From Acidobacteriota bacterium (lineage in GTDB: Bacteria; Acidobacteriota; Terriglobia; Acidiferrales; UBA7541), in assembly GCA_013289585.1 (NCBI GenBank), contig JABCZR010000003.1:124001-188000 (forward strand): DNA of 64,000 nucleotides. The letters are read 5' to 3'. The notes below the pieces were generated by a model, which was given only the letters and a program-made list of their open reading frames with translations, did not search any database and was not told the DNA's origin. Shown here piece after piece: positions 57,609 through 64,000 of this stretch. A program made the position numbers and the translations under genes. How positions within the stretch are numbered: the stretch's first letter is position 1; every line of letters begins with the position of its first letter.

Positions 57609-60113
57609 GTGGCGGATTACAACCCACAAGAAATTGAAGCCAAGTGGCAGAAGCGCTGGGCGGAAGCGCGCGTATTCGAATCGGAAGCCGACCCTTCGAA
57701 ACCGAAATACTACGTGCTGGAAATGCTGCCATATCCAAGCGGCACCATGCACATGGGCCACATGCGCAATTACACCATCGGAGACGTGGTGGCCCGCGTG
57801 AAGCGCATGCGCGGATTCAATGTACTGCATCCGATGGGCTGGGATGCCTTCGGCTTGCCCGCGGAAAATGCCGCGATCAAGAACAATACTCACCCTCGGA
57901 CGTGGACCAACAATAACATTGCGGAATTTCAGCGCGTGCTGCGGCGTTTTGGTTTCAGCTTTGACTGGCGGCGAGAGATTTCTACCTGCGAACCGGAATA
58001 TTACCGCTGGAACCAGTGGTTTTTCCTGCGCATGCTGGAGCGCGGCCTGGCCTACCGCAAAAAGAGCCGCGTCAACTGGTGCCCCAAGTGCTGCACCGTG
58101 CTGGCAAACGAACAGGTTGTGAATGGCGGTTACTGCTGGCGACACGAAGATACCCTGGTCGAATCGCGCGAGATCGAACAGTGGTTTCTGAAGACTACGG
58201 CGTACGCCGAGCGGTTGCTGGATGATTTGAACCAGCTCGAAGGAGGATGGCCCGAGCGCGTCATCCTCATGCAACGGAACTGGATCGGCAGATCGCAGGG
58301 CGCGAAAGTGAAGTTCGAGGTGGCGGACGTCGCCGGCGTCGAGGCCATCGAAGTTTTTACAACGCGCATCGACACGATTTACGGCGCGACTGCGGTGATC
58401 CTTGCGCCGTCGCATCCCTTCGTTTCGAAATTGCTCGAGGGTTCGCCGTTACGGGCGGCGGCCGAGCCCAAACTGGCCAAGATGCGCCAGAGTTCGGTCA
58501 AGACCGAAGACCTGGCCACCATGGAGAAGGAAGGCTTCTTTACTGGAAGGCATGCGGTAAATCCTTTCAGCGGCGAAAAGATCCCCATCTGGGTCGGAAA
58601 TTTCGTGCTCATGGAATATGGTACTGGCGCCATTATGGCCGTTCCGGCGCACGATGAGCGCGACCTCGAGTTCTGCCGTAAGTATGGGCTGCCGATTCGC
58701 GTGGTGATCCAACCGCTCGAGGGTGAGCTACTCGTCGCCGAGAAAATGACGGCGGCGTTCGACGCACACGAGAAAGGAAAGCTCGTGAATTCCGGTCCGT
58801 TCAACGGTCTCTCACCCGCAGAGGCCATAGCCAAAATGGCCGCGTTCGCTGAACAAAAAGGATTTGGCCGCGCGGAAACCATCTTCCGTCTTAAGGACTG
58901 GGGGATTTCGCGCCAACGCTACTGGGGCACCCCGATTCCGGTTGTTTATTGCCCGAACGATGGCATGGTCCCGGTACCGGATAAAGATTTGCCCGTTTTG
59001 CTCCCGCCGAATCCGAACTTGACTGGCATGGGCGATTCGCCGCTCGCAACGACCCCGGAGTTTGTGAATACCACGTGCCCGAAGTGCGGCGGCCCGGCTC
59101 GCCGCGAGACCGACACAATGGACACTTTCGTCGATTCTTCCTGGTATTTCTACCGCTACACCGATCCGCACAATGATAAGGCGCCGTTTGATTCCGCGAA
59201 AGCCGCCTATTGGTTTCCGATTGACCAATACATCGGTGGAATCACGCATGCCATTCTGCACCTGCTCTATTCGCGATTCTGGTGCAAGGTGATGCGCGAC
59301 ATGGGCTTGATCAGCCACAGCGAACCTGCCGCGCGGCTGTTTACCCAAGGCATGGTGCAAAAGGGCGGCGTGGCCATGTCCAAGTCGCGAGGAAACGTAG
59401 TCGGCGCGGAGGATATGGCGCAAAAATATGGCGCGGACACCGGCCGGCTGTATACGCTCTTCGCCGCGCCACCTGAAAAAGATCTGGAATGGAGCGAGGA
59501 GAGCATCGAAGGCTCCTGGCGCTTCCTGAACCGCGTCTACCGGCTTTTGGATCGTCATGCAGCTGCTCTCCGCGGCGTCAACTGTGGAAGGATCGATGCC
59601 GCCGCAACGACTGCGAAGGAAAAGACGCTGCTTCGCAAAGTGCACCAAACTCTGCGGCGTGTCACGCAGGATTTTGAAACGCGCTGGCATTTTAATTCCG
59701 CGATCGCCCTGATCATGGAGCTGACCAACGAAATCTATGCGCACGAGCCCCTCGATGAAGGAGTGCGCCCCGAGATTCGCAAGGAACTTTTGGAATTGCT
59801 GACGCTTATGCTGGCGCCCATGACGCCGCACCTCGCGGAAGAACTCTGGGAAATGCTCGGGCACTCGGACGGGCAGTGGATTGTGCCCTGGCCGTCCTTC
59901 GACGCGGAGTTGGCGCGGGAAGACGAGGTCGAGGTTCCGGTGCAGGTGAATGGGCGTCTGCGGGGCAAAGTGAAAGTTGCGGCGGGCACCGCGGAAGAAG
60001 TGGTTGTTAAACTTGCTCAGGCAGATTCAGCAATCGCGCATCACCTCAATGGCAAACGCATCGTGAAACGGATTTTCGTGCCGGACAAATTGTTGAATCT
60101 CGTCGTGGCGTAA
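57609..60113 (+). CDS. leuS: leucyl-tRNA synthetase
   Basis: The gene encodes 834 aa from a GTG. The class I signatures are HMGH (48-51) and MSKS (590-593, [12 protein letters not shown]). Editing domain CP1 (about 225-415) includes [20 protein letters not shown] and [21 protein letters not shown] Cys-rich zinc part ([20 protein letters not shown]) and the anticodon-binding helical end are present. It charges tRNA-Leu and edits wrong amino acids. Length is slightly shorter than E. coli LeuS. guaA follows closely. Confidence 0.97.
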   Translation: MADYNPQEIEAKWQKRWAEARVFESEADPSKPKYYVLEMLPYPSGTMHMGHMRNYTIGDVVARVKRMRGFNVLHPMGWDAFGLPAENAAIKNNTHPRTWTNNNIAEFQRVLRRFGFSFDWRREISTCEPEYYRWNQWFFLRMLERGLAYRKKSRVNWCPKCCTVLANEQVVNGGYCWRHEDTLVESREIEQWFLKTTAYAERLLDDLNQLEGGWPERVILMQRNWIGRSQGAKVKFEVADVAGVEAIEVFTTRIDTIYGATAVILAPSHPFVSKLLEGSPLRAAAEPKLAKMRQSSVKTEDLATMEKEGFFTGRHAVNPFSGEKIPIWVGNFVLMEYGTGAIMAVPAHDERDLEFCRKYGLPIRVVIQPLEGELLVAEKMTAAFDAHEKGKLVNSGPFNGLSPAEAIAKMAAFAEQKGFGRAETIFRLKDWGISRQRYWGTPIPVVYCPNDGMVPVPDKDLPVLLPPNPNLTGMGDSPLATTPEFVNTTCPKCGGPARRETDTMDTFVDSSWYFYRYTDPHNDKAPFDSAKAAYWFPIDQYIGGITHAILHLLYSRFWCKVMRDMGLISHSEPAARLFTQGMVQKGGVAMSKSRGNVVGAEDMAQKYGADTGRLYTLFAAPPEKDLEWSEESIEGSWRFLNRVYRLLDRHAAALRGVNCGRIDAAATTAKEKTLLRKVHQTLRRVTQDFETRWHFNSAIALIMELTNEIYAHEPLDEGVRPEIRKELLELLTLMLAPMTPHLAEELWEMLGHSDGQWIVPWPSFDAELAREDEVEVPVQVNGRLRGKVKVAAGTAEEVVVKLAQADSAIAHHLNGKRIVKRIFVPDKLLNLVVA

Positions 60114-60180
60114 AGGGGATGGCATGATGGAGAGCGCGGCAAAGCAAGCGGCGGAACCGGCCCGGCAACACGGAGGCAGG

Positions 60181-61755
60181 ATGAAGGCGGAACTCGGCGG
60201 CGTTGTAGTTCTTGATTTCGGAGGGCAATACACCCAGCTGATTGCACGCCGCATCCGCGAGCAACAGGTGTTCTCCGCTGTCTTGCCTTGCACAACCTCT
60301 CTCGATGAAATTCTCAAACTACAACCGGCGGGAATTGTTTTATCCGGGGGCCCGAGTTCCGTCTACGATCCGCAGGCGCCCAATTGCGATCCCGCAGTCC
60401 TGGCGCAGGACATTCCGGTACTCGGAATCTGTTATGGCATGCAGTGGATTACGCACGCCTTGGGCGGAAAAGTGGAGCCGGCGGAGCGGCGTGAATATGG
60501 CCGCGCGCAATTGAGCATCGAGGATTCGGAAGGGAACGACTGCTCCAATCTTTTTGCCGGAATTCCGAGCTCACTCCGTGTTTGGAACAGTCACGGAGAT
60601 CACGTCCAGACACTTCCGGAAGGTTTTCGAACCATCGGGCGCACGGAAAACGCGATCGCCGCCGTGGAAAACGCGAAGCGCAAGATTTATGCCGTGGAGT
60701 TTCATCCCGAAGTGAACCATACCGAACGCGGGACCGAGCTCCTGCGTAATTTTCTCTTCAAGGTTTGCAAAGCGGAGCCAAAGTGGAGCGGCGCGGCCTT
60801 CATCGAAGAAACCACGGCCGCAATCCGCGAAAAGGTTGGAAATAAGTGGGCCATCTGCGGGCTCAGCGGAGGCGTGGACTCCACAGTCGCAGCCGTCCTG
60901 GTGCATCGCGCGATGGGAACGCGGCTGACGAATATTTTCGTAAATACCGGCATGCTGCGAAAAAACGAATTTGCAGACACGCTCGAAATGCTTCGCGACC
61001 GCCTCCATCTCCACGTCATCGGCGTGGATGCCTCTGACAGGTTTCTCGATAAACTAAAAGGCATCACTGACCCGGAGCAGAAACGCAAGATCATTGGCGG
61101 TGAATTCATCGCCGTCTTCGCCGAAGAAGCCCAGCAGCTTCAGGCAGGCGAGGCTCACGGTGAGATTGGCTACCTCGTTCAAGGCACTCTCTATCCCGAC
61201 GTGATTGAGTCGGTTTCGGTGAAGGGCCCCTCCGCCACTATTAAAACGCACCACAATGTCGGCGGGCTGCCGGAGAAGATGCCGTTTGCCTTGATCGAAC
61301 CGCTTCGCGACCTCTTCAAGGATGAAGTGCGCCGCATTGGCAAGGATCTTGGCCTGCCCCAAGAAATTCTGGTAAAGCATCCGTTTCCTGGCCCGGGGCT
61401 GGCCGTGCGGCTCCTCGGGGAGATCACCCGTCCTCATTTAGCAACGCTTCAGAATGCCGACGCCGTCGTCGTGGAGGAAATCCGTCGCGCCGGTCTCTAC
61501 GAAAAGGTGTGGCAGGCGTTTGCTGTACTCTTGCCCGTTCGAAGCGTGGGAGTCATGGGAGACGGCCGGACCTACGGCCTTACCGTGGCGGTTCGGGTGG
61601 TTGAATCCGACGACGCCATGACTGCGGATTGGGTGCGGCTGCCCGGAGAAGTACTGGAGCGCATTTCCACGCGCATCGTCAACGAAGTGGCGGGCGTGAC
61701 CCGTGTCGTCTATGACATCAGTTCGAAACCGCCAAGTACGATCGAATGGGAGTAG
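60181..61755 (+). CDS. guaA: GMP synthase (glutamine-hydrolysing)
   Basis: The gene encodes 524 aa from ATG 60181, which has GGAGG 4 nt upstream and gives the usual start before VVVLDFGGQYTQLIARRIRE; ATG 60124 would add 19 unlike residues. The amidotransferase triad is Cys84 (GICYGMQW), His175 and Glu177 (EFHPEVNH). The ATP-pyrophosphatase loop is GLSGGVDSTVAAVL. The dimerisation domain ends KPPSTIEWE. It turns XMP into GMP using glutamine. It follows leuS. Confidence 0.96.
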   Translation: MKAELGGVVVLDFGGQYTQLIARRIREQQVFSAVLPCTTSLDEILKLQPAGIVLSGGPSSVYDPQAPNCDPAVLAQDIPVLGICYGMQWITHALGGKVEPAERREYGRAQLSIEDSEGNDCSNLFAGIPSSLRVWNSHGDHVQTLPEGFRTIGRTENAIAAVENAKRKIYAVEFHPEVNHTERGTELLRNFLFKVCKAEPKWSGAAFIEETTAAIREKVGNKWAICGLSGGVDSTVAAVLVHRAMGTRLTNIFVNTGMLRKNEFADTLEMLRDRLHLHVIGVDASDRFLDKLKGITDPEQKRKIIGGEFIAVFAEEAQQLQAGEAHGEIGYLVQGTLYPDVIESVSVKGPSATIKTHHNVGGLPEKMPFALIEPLRDLFKDEVRRIGKDLGLPQEILVKHPFPGPGLAVRLLGEITRPHLATLQNADAVVVEEIRRAGLYEKVWQAFAVLLPVRSVGVMGDGRTYGLTVAVRVVESDDAMTADWVRLPGEVLERISTRIVNEVAGVTRVVYDISSKPPSTIEWE

Positions 61756-61817
61756 CCTCGGAGGAGGTCCAGCGAAGGGGAGTAGCTTCGAAACGGGACT
61801 GGAGTACTACGGGCTAT

Positions 61818-61865
61818 AGTTTTAAAAGCAAAAACCAGGCCGCGCTGCGGGTTTGCGCGACCTGG
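61818..61865 (-). terminator. intrinsic terminator of the XRE regulator gene
   Basis: On the minus strand an 11-bp stem (one mismatch, CCAGG...CCTGG, 61835-61865) with a 9-base loop is followed at once by TTTTTGCTTTT. It lies 54 bp after the XRE gene stop. It is the clearest intrinsic terminator in the window. Confidence 0.8.
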
Positions 61866-61919
61866 TCGATGAGTTCGGACGGTTCGGACGATTCTTACCA
61901 GAGAAGTGTGATCGCTAAG

Positions 61920-62291
61920 CTATCGAACGGCCATTTTTTGGGCCATGTACAGAATCAGCTTGCGATCTCCTTCCTCCACTTTGCTCAACAAGCGGCGAAG
62001 CTTGTTGAGAAAGCGAGCGTCTTTGCCCATGCTGCCCCACGCGATGTCATCCGACGATTTCCGCTTGGGGAGATTTGGCAAAACGGGCGGCTCCTCGCCG
62101 TCATAAAAGAGTTGATAGAGTGGGCACTCGAGAGCGCGTGCCAGCTTTTCCAATGTTTCGATGGCCGGTACAGTGTGGCCATTTTCGACGCGGGAAATAT
62201 AACAGCGAAGCAAGCCGGTACGTTTTTCGATGTCGCCCTGGGAGAGTTTCTTTTCTTCGCGGAGTGCGCGAAGTCGGTCACCGATAATCAT
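61920..62291 (-). CDS. XRE-family transcriptional regulator
   Basis: The gene encodes 123 aa from ATG 62291; the frame to 62468 runs into the divergent sigma gene. The helix-turn-helix is at about 4-60 (GDRLRALREEKKLSQGDIEK, RTGLLRCYISRVENGHTVPA, IETLEKLARALECPLYQLFY). The C-terminal 55 residues are charged and helical (DARFLNKLRRLLSKVEEGDR) and may form a dimer. It is divergent from an ECF sigma operon (112 bp between starts), so it may control it. No Shine-Dalgarno is clear. Confidence 0.85.
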   Translation of the reverse strand: MIIGDRLRALREEKKLSQGDIEKRTGLLRCYISRVENGHTVPAIETLEKLARALECPLYQLFYDGEEPPVLPNLPKRKSSDDIAWGSMGKDARFLNKLRRLLSKVEEGDRKLILYMAQKMAVR

Positions 62292-62403
62292 GGCGGCATT
62301 ATTCCATGTCGGTAAGATGGGTTGCAAGTAAAAATTTGACCGGCCAGGGACCTGAAACATCTCGTGCAGTTCGGGGCATTCTGGCGATAATATCCGTAAC
62401 CAA

Positions 62404-63060
62404 ATGGCTATGGCACGCGTCCCAAAAGTAGAGCCGATTGGCTCGCCAGTTACTCCGGCGGGCGCCAAGGTTCGCGTCCGCGAGCCGGCGTCGACGGCCG
62501 ATGATCGCGAACTGGTTCGGCGGGCGCAAGCCGAGGATCAGGAGGCCTACGAGGAGCTTGTCCGGCGCCACCAGCACCGAGTCTTTGCGGTGGCGGGGGG
62601 AATCCTTCGCAGGCGCGAGGATGTCGAAGACATCGCGCAGCAAGTCTTCGTAAAAGCCTATTTCTCGCTTAAGCGATTTGACCAGCGAGCGGCTTTCAGC
62701 ACCTGGCTTTACAAGATTACGGTGAACGAGTGCTGGGACTTACTGAGAAAAAAGAAGGTGCGGCCGCTGGTTTATGAGTCGGATCTGAGTGAAGAGCAAG
62801 CCCGACAGATCGTGGCCGCGGAGGCTAAGGGAGCTATTGCGCCGGACATCAGCGAAAGGCTCGAAGCGCGGCAGCGCGTCGAGCAGTTGCTCGAAGGGCT
62901 GGACGATCGGGATCGGCTCATGCTGGTGCTGAAAGAAGTGGAAGGCTTTTCGATCGAAGAGGTCGCAGAAGTCCTGGACCTGAATGCCAATACGGTAAAG
63001 GTCAGACTGTTCCGGGCTCGGCGCCGCATCGTAAGCCTGGCCGCGAAGCGCGGAAATTAG
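62404..63060 (+). CDS. RpoE-like ECF sigma factor
   Basis: The gene encodes 218 aa. Region 2 (about 45-115) has AYEELVRRHQHRVFAVAGGI, EDVEDIAQQVFVKAYFSLKR and FSTWLYKITVNECWDLLRKK. Region 4 (about 160-215) has DDRDRLMLVLKEVEGFSIEE and VAEVLDLNANTVKVRLFRAR. The N-terminal 30 residues are variable; ATG 62410 is also possible. It is followed by a zinc anti-sigma factor and a CpxP-like sensor, so it probably answers envelope or metal stress. GATAAT lies 12 bp upstream of the start. Confidence 0.93.
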   Translation: MAMARVPKVEPIGSPVTPAGAKVRVREPASTADDRELVRRAQAEDQEAYEELVRRHQHRVFAVAGGILRRREDVEDIAQQVFVKAYFSLKRFDQRAAFSTWLYKITVNECWDLLRKKKVRPLVYESDLSEEQARQIVAAEAKGAIAPDISERLEARQRVEQLLEGLDDRDRLMLVLKEVEGFSIEEVAEVLDLNANTVKVRLFRARRRIVSLAAKRGN

Positions 63061-63130
63061 CCGGTGCGGTCCAAACGATTTTAGAAATGGGTTGTAGCAG
63101 ATAGAGATGGCAGTTAGCGAGGAGGCGGGT

Positions 63131-63646
63131 ATGTGGAGCCTGCTGACGAAAACGAAAAAAGAATGCAGTCAGATGCGAGACTTGCTGGAAAATGCCGCGG
63201 CAACGCATCCCCATGGCGCAAGCATCGAATTGTTCCTGGAGGCGCTGCCGCCAGCCCGGCGCGCCCATTTTTCCGAATGCCAAAACTGTCGCGAGGCGGC
63301 GCAGGACCTGTTTGTAACCCGCGAACTCCTTGCGGGAGCTGCTTCGAACGCGGAGGAACCGGGGCCATGGTTTGCTGGCCGGGTTATGGCGGCCATCGCA
63401 GCGCGCAAGCGGGAGCTCGCGCTACCAGTGAGCGCGTGGAGCGTTGTTCCAAGGTTTGCTTCGAGGCTTTCCTGGATGACCGCGGCTGTCCTGCTGGTGG
63501 GTAGCACCTGGTTGTTCGAACGGCCGGTTAACGCGCCGACCAGACAACCCAGTGCCGTGGCCGCTCCAGAGTATCTGTTCGAATCGCCACAACCTCCCAT
63601 GAATCAGGATGACGTCCTTATGAGCATGGCGGAGAAAAACCAATGA
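63131..63646 (+). CDS. zinc-type anti-sigma factor
   Basis: The gene encodes 171 aa from ATG 63131 with AGGAGG 5 nt upstream; the ATG at 63107 lacks such a site. The ZAS motif His-x3-Cys-x2-Cys is His46, Cys50 and Cys53 (HFSECQNC). One membrane helix (about 113-130, WMTAAVLLVGSTWLF) separates it from a short outer tail. Such proteins hold the partner sigma factor at the membrane and release it on stress. The stop overlaps the next gene (ATGA). Confidence 0.85.
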   Translation: MWSLLTKTKKECSQMRDLLENAAATHPHGASIELFLEALPPARRAHFSECQNCREAAQDLFVTRELLAGAASNAEEPGPWFAGRVMAAIAARKRELALPVSAWSVVPRFASRLSWMTAAVLLVGSTWLFERPVNAPTRQPSAVAAPEYLFESPQPPMNQDDVLMSMAEKNQ

Positions 63647-64000
63647 GTGAGACAACTCGGAGAGCGGCTTTCTGGGTTGGCGTAGTATTCCTGCTGGGCG
63701 CGGCGCTTGGCGGAATGCTGGGCTACGTTTTCGCGCACCATACCGCGATGGCGGCTCCCGCGCAGATGACCGATGCACAGAAAAGAGCGCAGAAGGTCGA
63801 CCGCCTGACGCAGGAATTGAATTTGACGGCGTCCCAGCAGCAGCAACTGGACGCCATCCTGACGAGCGTGCAGAGTGAATACAAAGTGATCCGCCAGTCG
63901 ACGGAGCCGCAGATCGATCAGGCGCGGCAGAAGGGCCGCGAGCAGATTCGCGCCATTCTGACGCCGGAGCAGAAACCCAAGTTTGAGGAATTTCTAAAGA
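63643..64000 (+). CDS. CpxP/Spy-like periplasmic sensor, cut by the window edge
   Basis: The first 119 residues are visible; the gene continues beyond the window. A signal-anchor helix (AAFWVGVVFLLGAALGGMLG) precedes a Gln-rich helical domain with LTQELNLTASQQQQLDAILT and RAILTPEQKPKFEEF, the LTxxQ-type helices of CpxP/Spy/CnrX proteins. These chaperone or sense misfolded proteins or metals in the periplasm. It starts inside the anti-sigma stop, so sigma, anti-sigma and sensor form one operon. Confidence 0.82.
   Translation, partial: MSETTRRAAFWVGVVFLLGAALGGMLGYVFAHHTAMAAPAQMTDAQKRAQKVDRLTQELNLTASQQQQLDAILTSVQSEYKVIRQSTEPQIDQARQKGREQIRAILTPEQKPKFEEFLK

Overview
The window is ordinary chromosomal DNA from a Gram-negative, moderately GC-rich bacterium. 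The gene mix (LpxD, MurJ and Mpl for a Gram-negative envelope; BshC for bacillithiol; M2 ACE-like, M61 and M48 peptidases; ECF sigma/FecR modules; hrcA-grpE-dnaJ) suggests Acidobacteriota. That placement is inference from gene content, not a database result. I see no prophage, CRISPR array, rRNA, tRNA or complete insertion sequence. Almost all of the window is tightly packed coding sequence.

Layout. 0.1-2.7 kb (minus): ECF sigma factor, FecR-domain membrane protein and secreted protein. 3.1-6.6 kb (plus): HtrA/Deg protease, peptidoglycan-binding protein and secreted amidohydrolase. 6.7-8.1 kb (minus): small accessory patch with an HTH remnant, a VapBC toxin-antitoxin pair and an HNH nuclease. 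8.1-11.1 kb: MFS transporter and aldehyde dehydrogenase. 11.2-14.9 kb: heat-shock block hrcA-grpE-dnaJ (no dnaK) and rsmE. 15-21 kb: lepB, carA (CTG start), carB and a DapA/HOGA-type aldolase. 21-24.3 kb: bshC, yjbQ family and two small secreted proteins. 24.5-32.9 kb: hemW-like gene split by an in-frame TAG, threonine aldolase, ACE-like peptidase, acyl-CoA dehydrogenase, MeaB GTPase, MTA phosphorylase and a PfkB kinase. 33-36 kb: translationally coupled SulP and CLC anion transporters. 36.2-42.1 kb: murein-recycling pair (LD-carboxypeptidase and Mpl) overlapped by an M61 peptidase, then plsC and a NIF3-like protein with a signal sequence. 42.1-46.3 kb: lpxD, an unknown protein, murJ and a Xer recombinase. 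46.4-52.5 kb: CCA-adding-type enzyme with a histone-H1-like tail, dnaE and accA. 52.6-56.3 kb (minus): M48 protease, His/Pro-rich secreted protein, DAHP synthase and a HigBA pair. 56.4-61.8 kb: endonuclease IV with a basic tail, leuS and guaA. 61.9-64 kb: XRE regulator (minus), then ECF sigma, zinc anti-sigma and a CpxP/Spy-like sensor that runs off the right edge.

Many genes are coupled by 1-4 bp overlaps (thrA-aldolase/M2, sulP/clc, ldcA/mpl/M61, murJ/xer, dnaE/accA, anti-sigma/sensor). No clear new multi-gene system is visible. The most unusual signals are the hemW amber codon, the carA CTG start, the 36-bp palindrome at the damaged-looking start of higB, the direct-repeat operator of vapBC, the shortened CIRCE-like element of hrcA, the H1-like tails on two nucleic-acid enzymes, and possible leaderless mRNAs behind TAGAAT boxes.
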